From Altererythrobacter xiamenensis (GTDB taxonomy: Bacteria; Pseudomonadota; Alphaproteobacteria; Sphingomonadales; Sphingomonadaceae), in the NCBI RefSeq assembly GCF_900177715.1, contig NZ_FXWG01000002.1:1-64000 (forward strand): DNA of 64,000 nucleotides, written 5' to 3'. Positions 45,445-55,303 of the stretch are shown here, piece by piece (position 1 is the stretch's first letter; each line of letters opens with the position of its first letter). The notes below the pieces were generated by a model that worked only from the letters and a program-made list of their open reading frames with translations, was not told the origin of the DNA and searched no databases. Made by a program: the position numbers and the translations under genes.

Positions 45445-46110
45445 ATGGTCGTCAAACGCCGCATCGAAACCAGTGAAGCGAAGGAGCTGCGCGGCAAGCG
45501 GCAGCATTTCGCTGCGCCGGGCGGCAGCCATGACAAGCTTGTGCATTTTCTCGCGCGCGCCCTGCCGATGGCGGTCGGGGTGGTTGCCGCGCTGATGATC
45601 ATCACACCCCTAAGCCCACGCGGCGAGATCAGCTTTCTGCTCGACCGCAACAAGGTGGCGATGATCGACGAGCGCCTCTCGGTCGATAACGCGATGTATC
45701 GCGGCCAGGACAACCAGGGGCGGCCTTTTTCGCTTACCGCGGGCGAAGCGGTCCAGCGTTCGAGCAGCGAAGGCATCGTGCGGATGAACGAGCTGATTGC
45801 GCGGATCCTCCTGCCCGAAGGTCCCGCACGCATTGCCGCAGACGCCGGCGCCTATGACATCGACGAGGAAGTGATGTCGGTGATCGGCCCGCTGCGCCTC
45901 ACCGCGGCGGACGGCTATCGCATGGTCGCAAACGATGTATCGGTGAATCTGGAGACCAAGCGGATGACCGGAACCGGCGGAGTCGAAGGCGCAGTGCCCG
46001 CAGGGACCTTTTCCGCCGACCGGATCGAGGCCGATTTGGCAGAGCGGACCGTGACCCTTATCGGCAATGCCCAGCTTAGAATGCGCCCGGGCGAATTGAG
46101 GATGCCATGA
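45445..46110 (+). CDS. lptC: LPS export protein LptC
   Basis: A 221-residue bitopic inner-membrane protein: a basic cytosolic start, one helix (ALPMAVGVVAALMIITPL), then an LptC-type beta-jellyroll in the periplasm (ISFLLDRNKVAMIDERL, NAMYRGQDNQGRPFSLTAGEA, VSVNLETKRMTGTGGVEG). It passes lipopolysaccharide from the LptBFG transporter to LptA. lptA overlaps its end by ATGA. lptB, which usually follows, is missing here. Confidence 0.88.
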   Translation: MVVKRRIETSEAKELRGKRQHFAAPGGSHDKLVHFLARALPMAVGVVAALMIITPLSPRGEISFLLDRNKVAMIDERLSVDNAMYRGQDNQGRPFSLTAGEAVQRSSSEGIVRMNELIARILLPEGPARIAADAGAYDIDEEVMSVIGPLRLTAADGYRMVANDVSVNLETKRMTGTGGVEGAVPAGTFSADRIEADLAERTVTLIGNAQLRMRPGELRMP

Positions 46111-46673
46111 TGAAGACTGCCCATCGCAAGCTTGGAACCGTCGCCCTTCGTTCTGGCCTGGGGGCCTTTGCCCTCACGCTCGTCGCGGCAGGCGGGATGC
46201 ATCTCCACGCTCAGGCAATCGCGGGGCACAATTCGCGCGCGCCTGTCAATTTCGACGCCGGGCGGATCGAGCTGCAGGACCGCCAGAACCGCGTCGTCCT
46301 GTCGGGCAGCGTGACCGTGACGCAGGCTGGCCTCACGGTGAAATCGGACCGCATGCTGGTCAACTACAGCGATGCTTCGGGCGTCGACATCAACCGCATC
46401 ACCGCGACCGGCGGGGTCACCGTGACGCGCGGAAACGAGGCGGCTTCGGGCAATGTCGCGGTCTATGACTTCAGCCGGCGGATCATCACTATGGCGGGCG
46501 ATGTACGGTTGCGGCGCGGCGGGGATACGCTGTCGGGCGGGCGGCTCGTGATCGACCTCGCCAGCGGCGTTTCGAGCGTCGACGGCCAGGCTTCGGGTTC
46601 GACCGGAGTTGCCGGAACCACCGAAACACGCGGCGGCCGCGTGACCGGTAGCTTCACCGTTCCGCAGGATTGA
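46107..46673 (+). CDS. lptA: LptA/OstA-like periplasmic LPS bridge protein
   Basis: A 188-residue secreted protein with signal FALTLVAAGGMHLHAQA and an OstA beta-jellyroll (VNFDAGRIELQDRQNRVVL, GSVTVTQAGLTVKSDRMLV, VAVYDFSRRIITMAGDVRL). It would polymerise between LptC and LptD to carry lipopolysaccharide across the periplasm. The C-terminal Gly/Ser/Thr-rich tail is short. The start overlaps lptC as ATGA, so the pair is translationally coupled. The next gene is convergent, so the transport operon stops here without lptB. Confidence 0.88.
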   Translation: MMKTAHRKLGTVALRSGLGAFALTLVAAGGMHLHAQAIAGHNSRAPVNFDAGRIELQDRQNRVVLSGSVTVTQAGLTVKSDRMLVNYSDASGVDINRITATGGVTVTRGNEAASGNVAVYDFSRRIITMAGDVRLRRGGDTLSGGRLVIDLASGVSSVDGQASGSTGVAGTTETRGGRVTGSFTVPQD

Positions 46674-46711
46674 GCTGCGAGCGCGGTAGCTATCCGCGCC
46701 AGCGAGGCGTC

Positions 46712-48115
46712 CTAGAAAGCGCGCTCGTGCCGCAGCACCCGCAAGGTGCGAATAACGATCGCGACGTCGCGCATCAGTGACCAGCCACTGATATATTCTA
46801 GATCCGATTGAAGGCGATCGGTCAGATCGCGCTCATGCTCGGTGCTGCCGCGATAGCCGCGCACCTGCGCGAGTCCCGTCAGCCCCGGACGCAGCGAGTG
46901 ACGCCGCCAGTAACGTGCGTCGATATCCCAGAACAGCTTGTCATTCGCCCGGCTCCCGACCGCATGGGGTCGCGGTCCGACGATCGACATGTCCCCGCGC
47001 AGCACGTTCCATAGCTGGGGCAACTCGTCGATACTGGTCGCGCGCAAAAAGCGCCCGATCCGCGTCACCCGCTCATCCTCGCGGCAAGTCGACTGCTGTC
47101 CGTCCGCGTCCTGCGCCTCGGCCCGCATTGTGCGCAGTTTGACCATGTCGAAGAAGCAATTGCCCCGGCCGAGCCGTCGCTGGACAAAAAATACCGGCCC
47201 GCCATCCTCAAACTTGATGCGCAGCGCGGCCCAGGCGAGCAGCGGCGAGAGCAGGACGAGACCGGCCGACGCCAACGCGATATCGAACAGCCGCTTGGCG
47301 GCGCGGGCCCGAATGCCGAGCGGACCGGTCGAGACGATCAAGGTCGTGCTGCTCTGCGCCGGATAGTGGTTTACGCCGAGCGCCCCCAGCGCATGGAGCG
47401 GCTTGCTGACGATCTCGCCGCGCACGCCTGACGACTTGAGTAACATTGCCCAGCGTTCATGCCTCACCGGCGGGCAGGTCACGATCACCCGGTCCTGATG
47501 CTGGGTCAGCTTGCCAAGCCGGTCGAGCAGGAAGGGATCGTCGCTCACCGGGACCAGCCCGACTTCGGAAGCGGCGAGGTGGGTCGCCTTGTCCAGCCGG
47601 AACGCAGGCCCGCCATCCTCGATCACGAGCAGGTTGCGCACCCGCCCGCCCCAGCGCCTCCGGATCAGCCGGATGGCGATCCAGCGATAGAGGCCGAACA
47701 GGGCCAGCGTCAGCACCAGCCCCAGGGTGAAGCTGACGCGCGAGAAGTTCGCGTTCGCCTTGAGAAAAAAGGCGATGAAGTTGAGCAGCGCGGCAGACCC
47801 GATGAGCGCGACCCCAACTTTGCGCATCGCGTGCCGCCAATCCTCCAGCACTTGCGCGCTATAGGTCTGGCTGAGCAAGGCGATGGTCACGAACACAGCG
47901 CTGAGAGCGGTCGCCTGCATTTGCGCGCGCCACTCCATCCATACGCCCTCATAAATCAAGCCCGCGAGGATGAAGCCGGTTTGCAGGGCGGCAAGATCGA
48001 GGATCAGAAGCGCGATGAACGCACGGATGCGGCGCTTTTCAAGCGGCACCGAGGCGCCGCCAAGCCGGACGCCGAAGCCTTGCGCCTTGGCCAGATCCTG
48101 CGCCGGTTTGTTCAT
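46712..48115 (-). CDS. Polyisoprenyl-phosphate sugar-1-phosphate transferase (WcaJ/CpsE-like)
   Basis: A 467-residue membrane enzyme that starts exopolysaccharide or O-antigen synthesis by loading a sugar phosphate onto undecaprenyl phosphate. The N-terminal part has about four helices and a nucleotide-binding-like domain. The C-terminal catalytic domain has KRLFDIALASAGLVLLSPLL, MVKLRTMRAEA, SIDELPQLWNVLRGDMSIVG and RPGLTGLAQVRGYRG. ATG at 48115 is chosen; an in-frame start at 48229 is less likely and lacks support. No other glycan genes are adjacent. It may serve the XrtA-type genes 16 kb away and uses the carrier recycled by UppP. Confidence 0.92.
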   Translation of the reverse strand: MNKPAQDLAKAQGFGVRLGGASVPLEKRRIRAFIALLILDLAALQTGFILAGLIYEGVWMEWRAQMQATALSAVFVTIALLSQTYSAQVLEDWRHAMRKVGVALIGSAALLNFIAFFLKANANFSRVSFTLGLVLTLALFGLYRWIAIRLIRRRWGGRVRNLLVIEDGGPAFRLDKATHLAASEVGLVPVSDDPFLLDRLGKLTQHQDRVIVTCPPVRHERWAMLLKSSGVRGEIVSKPLHALGALGVNHYPAQSSTTLIVSTGPLGIRARAAKRLFDIALASAGLVLLSPLLAWAALRIKFEDGGPVFFVQRRLGRGNCFFDMVKLRTMRAEAQDADGQQSTCREDERVTRIGRFLRATSIDELPQLWNVLRGDMSIVGPRPHAVGSRANDKLFWDIDARYWRRHSLRPGLTGLAQVRGYRGSTEHERDLTDRLQSDLEYISGWSLMRDVAIVIRTLRVLRHERAF

Positions 48116-48243
48116 GAGGCCCGCGGTCCCGTCATGACGCGGGAATCTATGGCTAATTCTACGTAATGTGGAGCAACGGTCCGTTAAAATCTGTTCATTA
48201 GATTTTCTGCGCAGTCGCGCATCCGCCACCCGGAAAGCCGGCT

Positions 48244-49284
48244 CTATCTGCGAGAGGCGAACCGCGCGATCTCCACAAGCTCCTGTGCCAGCAGTGTTTC
48301 TGCCGCCTGGCTGTTGGCGAGCAGTGCGCGGTGGAGCGCCATCAGGCGCGGCCCGAGCCGTTCGAGCTTGCGGCGATTCCAGCGTGCCATCTGGCCGCGA
48401 ATTTCGCGTTCCTCGCGCCAGAATATGCCGAGCTGCGCCTTCTCGCCCTTGCCGAGATTATCGAACGACCCGCGTGGCCCGAGCCTGGCGGTAATCTGCG
48501 CCAGCTGCGATGCGCGGCGCTCGATCGCCAGAAGCAGCCCGACCGGATTGATGCCGTGCTCGCGCATTCGGCGAATCTCCCGGTCGAGCTTGCCCGTCTC
48601 GCCCGACAGCACCGCGTTGACGAGCGGCATGAAGCCATCCTCTTCGGTCGCGGCGCCAATCGCTTCGAGATCGTCCGGGTCGACCGGCTTGGGCGCTTGC
48701 GGGGAAGCATCGCAATAGAGAGCGAGCTTGGTCACTTCGGATTGGGCGAGCCGCACGTCAAGCCCGGAGGCCCGCGCGATCCGCTCGGCCAGATCGCCGG
48801 AAAGACGCAGACCCGCAGCATCGGCCATCTGCCGGACCGACATGGCGACGGTGGAAAGATCGGGCGGGTAGAACATCGCCACCAGCGCATCCTTGCGCTT
48901 TTCGAGCAGTTTCGCGGTGCGCGACTTGTCTGTTGCCGACGTCGCCACCACCAGCACCGGGGCAGCGTCGCCCGCGCCCGCGTCGCGCGTCTCGATGAGC
49001 GTCTTCAATGCGTCGTGCGCCTCGTCGCCATTGGCCCGGACATAAATGTGCCGCTTCTCGCCGAAGAGCGAGTTCGAGCGCGCCTCGTCACCGAGCATGG
49101 CCGGGTCCTTGCGCAGGTCGGCGCCCGAAATTTCAAATCGCTCGCCTGCGTCGGGAAGCAACTCGGTGATCTGCGCCGCGGCAGCCGAAGCGCCCGCTTC
49201 GTCCGGACCGCAGAAGAAGAACATCGCGCATTGGGCAGCGGCCCGCTCGGCAGTCTGGCGGAAATCGCGCTGGGTCGCCTTCAT
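48244..49284 (-). CDS. holA: DNA polymerase III subunit delta
   Basis: The 346-residue delta subunit opens the sliding clamp within the clamp loader. The N-terminus MFFFCGPDEAGASAAAAQI matches the degenerate AAA+ fold, and conserved patches include FGEKRHIYVRANGDEAHDAL and GLDVRLAQSEVTKLALYCD. The C-terminal collar domain follows. It begins 10 bp after lptE, completing the leuS-lptE-holA order typical of alphaproteobacteria. Confidence 0.9.
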   Translation of the reverse strand: MKATQRDFRQTAERAAAQCAMFFFCGPDEAGASAAAAQITELLPDAGERFEISGADLRKDPAMLGDEARSNSLFGEKRHIYVRANGDEAHDALKTLIETRDAGAGDAAPVLVVATSATDKSRTAKLLEKRKDALVAMFYPPDLSTVAMSVRQMADAAGLRLSGDLAERIARASGLDVRLAQSEVTKLALYCDASPQAPKPVDPDDLEAIGAATEEDGFMPLVNAVLSGETGKLDREIRRMREHGINPVGLLLAIERRASQLAQITARLGPRGSFDNLGKGEKAQLGIFWREEREIRGQMARWNRRKLERLGPRLMALHRALLANSQAAETLLAQELVEIARFASRR

Positions 49285-49294
49285 TCCCGGCCCA

Positions 49295-49813
49295 TCATTC
49301 CGGGGAAGCGCCAGCCTCGCGCTCCCGCAGCGTCAGCGCGATGCGGCGGACCATACGGTCGGCGATGTCCTTCGCGAGGTTTTCGAGCGCGCGCTGTTCA
49401 GCCGCGATCGTCGCATATTCGCTCGAGACGACATCGATGCCGGCATCCGATCCGGCGGTCGCATCGAGCAGGATTTCATCGCTGGTGATATCGATCAGCT
49501 GGTAGCGTGCGCGCAGAATGCGCCGTTCCCGGCTGATCGTGTCGTCGTTGAGAACGCCCAGCCCCTCGAGCGAATCGTCGAGCCTGACATCGAGCCGGTA
49601 ACGCGCTGCGGCCTCGCCCGCGACGCCGAGCTTGTCGTTCAGCGCATTGCGGACCAGCCAGCCTGCCCGGCCCGGAATTGCAGGGACTTCGACTGCGGCG
49701 AGGCCCTGTGCGACCGGGGCGCTGGCACCGCCGGCATACATCGGCTGCAACCCGCATGCCGAAAGCGACAGACAGGCCGCTGACAGCGCCAGAAAGGCGG
49801 CAGAGCGCGTCAT
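49295..49813 (-). CDS. lptE: LPS-assembly lipoprotein LptE
   Basis: A 172-residue outer-membrane lipoprotein (lipobox LSAC; mature [10 protein letters not shown]) that plugs the LptD barrel and guides lipopolysaccharide to the surface. The GLQPMY start after the lipid Cys and the C-terminal [17 protein letters not shown] helix are typical of alphaproteobacterial LptE. ATG at 49813 overlaps the leuS stop as ATGA, so translation is coupled. holA follows closely. Confidence 0.92.
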   Translation of the reverse strand: MTRSAAFLALSAACLSLSACGLQPMYAGGASAPVAQGLAAVEVPAIPGRAGWLVRNALNDKLGVAGEAAARYRLDVRLDDSLEGLGVLNDDTISRERRILRARYQLIDITSDEILLDATAGSDAGIDVVSSEYATIAAEQRALENLAKDIADRMVRRIALTLREREAGASPE

Positions 49814-52314
49814 GTCACGATATTTACCAGCCTGTCGGGCACCACGATCACCTTGCGGATGTCTGCTCCATCGATCGAACGCTGGACCTTCTCGCTCGCC
49901 AGCGCAAGCGCTTCGAGGTCTTCTTTCGATGCGCCCTTGGGCGCGGTCAGCGTGTCGCGCAGCTTGCCCATGTGCTGGACAGCGATGGTCACCTCGTCCT
50001 CGACCAGCAGGGCGGGATCGACCTCGGGCCATGCGGCGTCGGCGATGAGTCCGCTATTGCCAGCTTTGGCCCAAGCTTCTTCCGCGAGGTGCGGCATCAT
50101 CGGGCTGACGAGCATCAGCACGGTGCGGATCGCGAAATTGCGCGAAGCGGAGGGCTGCGCCTTTTCCGCCGCAGACGTTAGCTCGTAAATCCGCGCAACA
50201 GCCTTGTTGAAGGAAAGCGCCTCGATATCTTCGGCAACCGCCGCGATCGCCTGATGCGCCTTGCGCTCCAGCGCCTTGTCCTCGCCCGTCGCATTCGGGT
50301 CGGCGCTTTCGAACAGACGCCACAACCGCTGGACGAAGCGGCCGCAGCCTTCGATCCCGGCTTCGGACCACGGCAAATCGCGTTCGGGCGGGCTGTCGGA
50401 CAGCATGAACCAACGCACCGCGTCGGCGCCGAAGCGCGCGATGATCGCATCGGGATCGACCACGTTCTTCTTAGACTTGGACATCTTGATGACGCGGCCC
50501 GCAGTAACCGGCGCGCCATCCTCGATCGTGACCCAATCGGCCCCGTCCTTGCGCACTTCGTCGGGCGAGAGCCAGCTGCCGTCACCCAGCTGATAGGTCT
50601 CGTGCGTCACCATGCCCTGCGTGAACAGGCTCGCGAAAGGCTCGGCGAAATCGACGAGGCCCATGTGCTTCAATGCGCGCGTCCAGAAGCGGGCGTAGAG
50701 CAGGTGCAGGATCGCGTGCTCGATCCCGCCGATATATTGTTCGACCGGCAGCCACTTGGCGACTTCTTCCTTGTCGAACGGCTTGTCGGCGGGCTGGCTG
50801 GCGAAGCGCAGGAAGTACCAGGAAGAGTTGGTGAAGGTGTCGAGCGTGTCGGTCTCGCGCTCGGCCTTGCCGCCGCACCCGGGGCATTCGACATGCTTCC
50901 ATGTCGGGTGGCGCAGCAGCGGATTGCCCGGCGTCTGGAAATCGACATCTTCCGGCAGGGTGACCGGCAACTGGTCCTTCGGCACCGGAACCACACCACA
51001 GGTGTCGCAATGGATGAAGGGGATCGGCGTACCCCAGTAACGCTGGCGCGAAACGCCCCAGTCGCGCAGGCGCCAGACGGTTTTGCCTTCGCCCCAGCCT
51101 TCGCCTTCGGCGCGCGCGTTGACGGCGGCCTTGGCCTCTTCGACGCTCATGCCGTTGAGGAAATCCGAATTGACGATCACGCCGTCACCGGCCTCTGCCT
51201 CGCCTGCGAAGGGCTTGTCGGCATCTTCGGGTGAAGACGCGACCACGCGGGTGATCGGCAGCTCGTATTTGGTCGCGAATTCGAAGTCGCGCTGGTCGTG
51301 CCCCGGCACACCCATGACCGCGCCGGTGCCGTAATCCATCAGCACGAAGTTCGCGATGAAGACCGGCAGCGGCTCCCCGGTGAAGGGATGGCGGGCGGTG
51401 ATGCCGGTGTCGAAGCCCAGCTTCTCGGCCGTTTCGAGTTCGGCGGCGGTGGTGCCGCCCTTCTTGCACCGCTCGATGAAATCGCGCGCGGCGTCGCTGT
51501 CGAGTGTCTGCGCCACGGGATGGTCGGCGGCAACCGCGACGAAGCTCGCGCCGAAGATCGTGTCGGGCCGGGTCGAATAGACCGGCAGCTTGTCGCCGTT
51601 CGACAGATCGAAGCTGAACTCGAGGCCCTGCGACTTGCCGATCCAGTTCTCCTGCATCAGCCGGACCTTCTCGGGCCAGTCCTCGAGCGTATCGAGGCCG
51701 TCGAGCAAGTCCTCGGCGAAATCCGTGATCTTCAGGAACCACTGGTTGAGCTTGCGCTTCTCGATCTCCGCCCCCGAACGCCAGCCCTTGCCATCGATGA
51801 CCTGCTCGTTGGCAAGCACGGTCATGTCGACCGGGTCCCAGTTGACCTCGCTTTCCTTGCGGTAAACAAGACCGGCAGCATACATGTCGAGGAACAGCGC
51901 CTGTTCGTGCCCGTAATATTCGGGATCGCAGGTGGCGATTTCGCGGCTCCAGTCGAGCGCGAAGCCGATGCGCTTCAGCTGCGCCTTCATCGTTTCGATA
52001 TTGTCGCGGGTCCAGCCGCCCGGATGCACGCCCTTTTCCATCGCGGCGTTTTCCGCCGGCATGCCGAAGGCGTCCCAGCCCATCGGATGGAGAACTTCGT
52101 GTCCGCGCATCTTCTTGTAGCGCGCGAGCACGTCCCCCATGGTGTAATTGCGGACGTGGCCCATGTGGATGCGCCCCGAAGGATAGGGGAACATCTCGAG
52201 CACGTAGCTCTTGGGCTTCGCTGAATTGCTGTCGGCCTCGAAAGTACCGGCCTCTTCCCAGGCGCGCTGCCAGCGGCCGTCGGCCTGGGACGGATCGAAA
52301 CGCGTATCGGTCAT
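49810..52314 (-). CDS. leuS: Leucyl-tRNA synthetase
   Basis: The 834-residue class I synthetase charges tRNA-Leu. The HIGH-type motif is [15 protein letters not shown] near residue 45, the KMSKS motif [13 protein letters not shown] near 610, a zinc-binding pair region [10 protein letters not shown] and CPGCGGKAE, and the editing CP1 domain with [19 protein letters not shown]. Full length. First gene of leuS-lptE-holA; the 176 bp upstream (52315-52490) hold no gene, only a short imperfect repeat related to the palindrome at 4076. Confidence 0.97.
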   Translation of the reverse strand: MTDTRFDPSQADGRWQRAWEEAGTFEADSNSAKPKSYVLEMFPYPSGRIHMGHVRNYTMGDVLARYKKMRGHEVLHPMGWDAFGMPAENAAMEKGVHPGGWTRDNIETMKAQLKRIGFALDWSREIATCDPEYYGHEQALFLDMYAAGLVYRKESEVNWDPVDMTVLANEQVIDGKGWRSGAEIEKRKLNQWFLKITDFAEDLLDGLDTLEDWPEKVRLMQENWIGKSQGLEFSFDLSNGDKLPVYSTRPDTIFGASFVAVAADHPVAQTLDSDAARDFIERCKKGGTTAAELETAEKLGFDTGITARHPFTGEPLPVFIANFVLMDYGTGAVMGVPGHDQRDFEFATKYELPITRVVASSPEDADKPFAGEAEAGDGVIVNSDFLNGMSVEEAKAAVNARAEGEGWGEGKTVWRLRDWGVSRQRYWGTPIPFIHCDTCGVVPVPKDQLPVTLPEDVDFQTPGNPLLRHPTWKHVECPGCGGKAERETDTLDTFTNSSWYFLRFASQPADKPFDKEEVAKWLPVEQYIGGIEHAILHLLYARFWTRALKHMGLVDFAEPFASLFTQGMVTHETYQLGDGSWLSPDEVRKDGADWVTIEDGAPVTAGRVIKMSKSKKNVVDPDAIIARFGADAVRWFMLSDSPPERDLPWSEAGIEGCGRFVQRLWRLFESADPNATGEDKALERKAHQAIAAVAEDIEALSFNKAVARIYELTSAAEKAQPSASRNFAIRTVLMLVSPMMPHLAEEAWAKAGNSGLIADAAWPEVDPALLVEDEVTIAVQHMGKLRDTLTAPKGASKEDLEALALASEKVQRSIDGADIRKVIVVPDRLVNIVT

Positions 52315-52490
52315 GCAATGCCTGTTAGGGATTTCACATGCGAATGGAAGCGCGTTGCTGGGGCTTCAACGGATTTTGCCGAGATCGTGGCGAAAATTCC
52401 GAACCGGTATGACCGGCGCGCAGCGACCTTGCGGGTCGTGAGCACCGGAAACGCACCGGGCGGGGATTTGCAGCCCGACTATCGGTGAAA

Positions 52491-52943
52491 TCAGGAAGCC
52501 ACAGCCTTGCGGCGCAGTTCGCGGGCTTTCGTCAGGATAATGTCTTCGAGCTTCTGCACGGTGGCAGCCTGCACGGGTGCCTCGACCCAGTTGCCGCCCT
52601 GGGCCACCTGGCGGCTCGCCGCAACCCGCAGCGCATCGGCGCGCAGATCGGTGTCGAGGATGGTGACGGTCATCTTCACGCGCTCGCCCGGATTCTGCGG
52701 ATTCGCATACCAGTCGGTCACGATCACGCCGCCGGCGCTGTCAGCCTGCAGCAGCGGTGCGAAGCTGACCGTCTCGAGCGCGGCACGCCAGAGATAGGAG
52801 TTCACACCGATCGTGTTGACCTGCGCCGCAGCGAGATCGGCCTGGGGACGCTCGTTTCCGCCACAGGCGGCCAGCGTAGCCAGCGCCGCGCCGGTGAGCG
52901 CGATACGGGCCCAATTGCGGGCAGGGCGGCGAAAACTTGTCAC
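52491..52943 (-). CDS. DUF3576 lipoprotein
   Basis: A 150-residue lipoprotein (lipobox LAAC) with the DUF3576 core NTIGVNSYLWRAALETVSF, PLLQADSAGGVIVTDWY and VKMTVTILDTDLRADALRV. The family is restricted mainly to alphaproteobacteria and its role is unknown; an envelope function is expected from the lipid anchor and the neighbourhood of leuS-lptE. GTG at 52943 has GGAGG eight nt upstream; the open frame to 53099 is not needed. A promoter-like pair of hexamers lies about 60-90 bp upstream. Confidence 0.88.
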   Translation of the reverse strand: MTSFRRPARNWARIALTGAALATLAACGGNERPQADLAAAQVNTIGVNSYLWRAALETVSFAPLLQADSAGGVIVTDWYANPQNPGERVKMTVTILDTDLRADALRVAASRQVAQGGNWVEAPVQAATVQKLEDIILTKARELRRKAVAS

Positions 52944-53368
52944 GGATAGTCCTCCAAAGGCATTTGCGAGCGCGCCTGTCTCGCGGGCTCGTTTCTCAGG
53001 CGCTCTATAACTTGCTCCTCGCACCCGGCAAGGCATCAAGCAAGCCCATTCACTGCTGGCTGACGCCAAGCGTGGACAGACCGACCGCCGCAGCGGCAAT
53101 CGACCATGGGACTTTTTGCGCTTTACGGGGCATGAATAGACAAGCTGGCCAGCCCGTCTGTTGACTCATTGCAACAGAATCTTGCGCATTCCTCGTGAAA
53201 AGCACCTAACCGATTGCGCGCAAGGCATTAGCACCCCTAGTCTATTGAAATCCGATGCGAGTCGCACGTGAATTGCCCTGCCAAGTCAGGAACGGTTCAG
53301 CCAGAATGCGATTAATGTATAGGATATGTGCCGCAACTCCGCGGCGCGGACTGGGAGAAGCTGGGGCA
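52944..53368. other. Non-coding stretch between the DUF3576 gene and the next gene
   Basis: About 425 bp without a convincing gene on either strand. It contains a minus-strand promoter candidate (53004-53031), a small palindrome TGCGA-G-TCGCA at 53256-53266, and an AT-richer patch with TATAGGATATG near 53316-53326 that could serve the plus-strand gene at 53369. I see no tRNA or structured RNA. Confidence 0.5.
53004..53031 (-). promoter_or_regulatory. Candidate sigma-70-type promoter for the DUF3576 gene
   Basis: On the minus strand TTGCCG (53031-53026) and TATAGA (53009-53004) are separated by 16 bp, and the gene starts about 60 bp downstream. The fit to consensus is fair; no other evidence. 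Confidence 0.35.
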
Positions 53369-54136
53369 ATGGCCAAGGCTGAAGTAGCAAAGGCGGTAAC
53401 GCCAAAGGCAGGCATGGGGCGCAAGCTTCCCTTGCTGCTTGCTGCTGCCGGGCTGGCTTTCGGCGTCCCCTCGGCCGGCCTCGCGGTCGTCGCCTTCTCC
53501 GATGCGCCGGGTGTTCAGGCCCCGGAAGGTCACGGATTTTTCACGCCAGCCACGGTCGATCCGCAGTTGGCGCTGCGTGTGCAGCAGCAGGCGATAAGCG
53601 AAGGCATTCGGTTCACTCCCGCAGGCAGCGCGACCAAGCGCGACCGCACGGTGACCGTCGCCGTCCGTGTCGATGGCGACACGGCGCGTGCGATCTCGAT
53701 CCGCAACGCCATCGATACTGTTCCCGGTACGCGCGAGAGTCTTTCGACGGCAATCGCCCCGACCAAATACGATCTCGGCATTGCGCGCGGGTATCAGAGC
53801 TTCGCTCGCCCGACCGTGCTGCCCGACAGCGTTCGCAAGATCGACATGCCCGATCTGTCGAGCTTCGAGCCCGCCGGCCCGACCGCAGCTGACAAGCCGA
53901 GCCGGTTCCAGCCGCGCATCGCGCTGGAGGACAAGGAAAACGCCGGACGCACCCGTGGCACGCTCGAAGGGCTGGGCCGCCAGTCGGTCGATGTCGGCGG
54001 CGCCTATCGTGTGACCCGCAATCTCGACGTCACGGCGGGTGTGCGAATTTCGCAGGAGCGCGATCGCATCGATCCGCTTACCGACTCGGCGCAGGACAGC
54101 CAGGCGGTCTATGTCGGAACCCAGTTCCGCTTCTGA
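53369..54136 (+). CDS. Unknown envelope protein with a short C-terminal beta domain
   Basis: I do not recognise this 255-residue protein. After a Lys/Ala-rich start comes one hydrophobic segment (LPLLLAAAGLAFGVPSAGLA), a signal or anchor. The middle (about 50-190) is polar with Pro-rich parts. The last 50 residues form three clear amphipathic strands (SVDVGGAYRVT, LDVTAGVRIS, QAVYVGTQFRF) ending in Phe, like the sorting signal of outer-membrane barrels. ATG at 53369 is chosen; the frame is open from 53255. It is monocistronic, with its own terminator at 54172-54196. Confidence 0.65.
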   Translation: MAKAEVAKAVTPKAGMGRKLPLLLAAAGLAFGVPSAGLAVVAFSDAPGVQAPEGHGFFTPATVDPQLALRVQQQAISEGIRFTPAGSATKRDRTVTVAVRVDGDTARAISIRNAIDTVPGTRESLSTAIAPTKYDLGIARGYQSFARPTVLPDSVRKIDMPDLSSFEPAGPTAADKPSRFQPRIALEDKENAGRTRGTLEGLGRQSVDVGGAYRVTRNLDVTAGVRISQERDRIDPLTDSAQDSQAVYVGTQFRF

Positions 54137-54171
54137 TACTCGCCAGCGAAACGCGATCATTCGTATGCAAG

Positions 54172-54196
54172 ACCCCGCTTTGGCGGGGTTTTTCTT
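54172..54196 (+). terminator. Rho-independent terminator
   Basis: ACCCCGC and GCGGGGT pair perfectly around TTTG and are followed by TTTTTCTTT. It ends the transcript of the envelope protein gene and separates it from phaB. Confidence 0.9.
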
Positions 54197-54258
54197 TGCC
54201 AGATGAAGGGGCGCGGTTAAGCTGAAGGCGAGAGGACGCGAGAAAGGGGAATCGAACA

Positions 54259-54981
54259 ATGGCGCGCGTAGCAGTTGTCACCGGCGGAACGCGGGGAATC
54301 GGCAAGGCCATCACCGACCGCTTGAAACGGCAGGGACACAAGGTTATCGCCAATTACGGCGGCAATGACGAAGCGGCGCAGGCCTTTTCGAAGGAAACCG
54401 GCATTCCGGTCGCCAAGTGGGATGTCGGCGATCACGAGGCCTGTCTCGAAGGATGCGCCGCGATCGAGGCGGAACATGGCCCCATCGACATCGTCATCAA
54501 CAACGCCGGTATCACCCGCGACGCCACTCTGCACCGGATGAGCTTCGACGACTGGAACGACGTGATACGCGTCAACCTCGGCGGCTGCTTCAACATGGCC
54601 AAGGCGACCTTCCCCGGAATGCGCGAGCGCGGCTGGGGCCGCATCGTCAACATCGGTTCGATCAACGGGCAGGCCGGGCAGTATGGCCAGGTCAATTATG
54701 CCGCGGCGAAATCGGGCATCCACGGTTTCACCAAGGCACTGGCTCAGGAAGGCGCCAAGTTCGGCGTTACCGTCAACGCGATCGCGCCCGGCTATATCGA
54801 TACCGACATGGTCGCCGCCGTACCCGAACCGGTGCTCGAGAAGATCGTTGGGAAGATCCCGGTCGGCAGGCTCGGCATGGCAGAGGAAATCGCGCGCGGC
54901 GTGGCTTTCCTCACCAGCGAGAACGGCGGCTTCATGACCGGCTCGACCATGTCGATCAACGGCGGCCAGCACATGTACTGA
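54259..54981 (+). CDS. phaB: Acetoacetyl-CoA reductase
   Basis: A 240-residue short-chain dehydrogenase that reduces acetoacetyl-CoA to (R)-3-hydroxybutyryl-CoA with NADPH, the second step of polyhydroxybutyrate synthesis. The cofactor site is VTGGTRGIGKAI, the structural NNAG is in DIVINNAGITRDATL, and the catalytic Ser-Tyr-Lys are in NIGSINGQAGQYGQVNYAAAK. GKIPVGRLGMAEEIARGV and the ending INGGQHMY are PhaB-like. AGGGGAA precedes the ATG. With phaZ (24501) and the thiolase (27063) it shows a PHA cycle in this organism; the synthase is elsewhere. Confidence 0.93.
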   Translation: MARVAVVTGGTRGIGKAITDRLKRQGHKVIANYGGNDEAAQAFSKETGIPVAKWDVGDHEACLEGCAAIEAEHGPIDIVINNAGITRDATLHRMSFDDWNDVIRVNLGGCFNMAKATFPGMRERGWGRIVNIGSINGQAGQYGQVNYAAAKSGIHGFTKALAQEGAKFGVTVNAIAPGYIDTDMVAAVPEPVLEKIVGKIPVGRLGMAEEIARGVAFLTSENGGFMTGSTMSINGGQHMY

Positions 54982-55039
54982 TAGGCTTGGGCAGGCCCCG
55001 GGCTTTCGCGATTGCCAGGACCAGCCTAAGGATCACGGC

Positions 55040-55303
55040 GTGACGCATGCGCCGCCTTATCACCCGCCGGTCAAACGCTCGGTCGAGATCGCCGGGCACA
55101 AGACCTCGATCAGCCTCGAACCGATGTTCTGGGACATGCTGCGCGATGCGGCGGCCGAAGAAGGCGTGCCGGTCAATGCGGTCGTGGCGCGGATCGACGA
55201 GGAGCGCATCCAGTCGGAGACGCCGCCGGGGCTTGCCGGCGCCATCCGCATCTGGCTGGTCGCACGAATGAGAGCGCGCATGAAAAAGGGCGACCCCGCG
55301 TAA
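55040..55303 (+). CDS. Ribbon-helix-helix domain protein
   Basis: An 87-residue protein with the RHH_4 pattern: KRSVEIAGHKTSISLEPMF (strand and first helix) and AAAEEGVPVNAVVARIDEE (second helix). Such proteins are presumed small DNA-binding or regulatory dimers, though no target is known. GTG at 55040 has AAGGA seven nt upstream. It starts 58 bp after phaB and may be read from the same transcript. Its last codons carry one arm of a hairpin that acts as terminator for the gene on the other strand. Confidence 0.8.
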   Translation: MTHAPPYHPPVKRSVEIAGHKTSISLEPMFWDMLRDAAAEEGVPVNAVVARIDEERIQSETPPGLAGAIRIWLVARMRARMKKGDPA

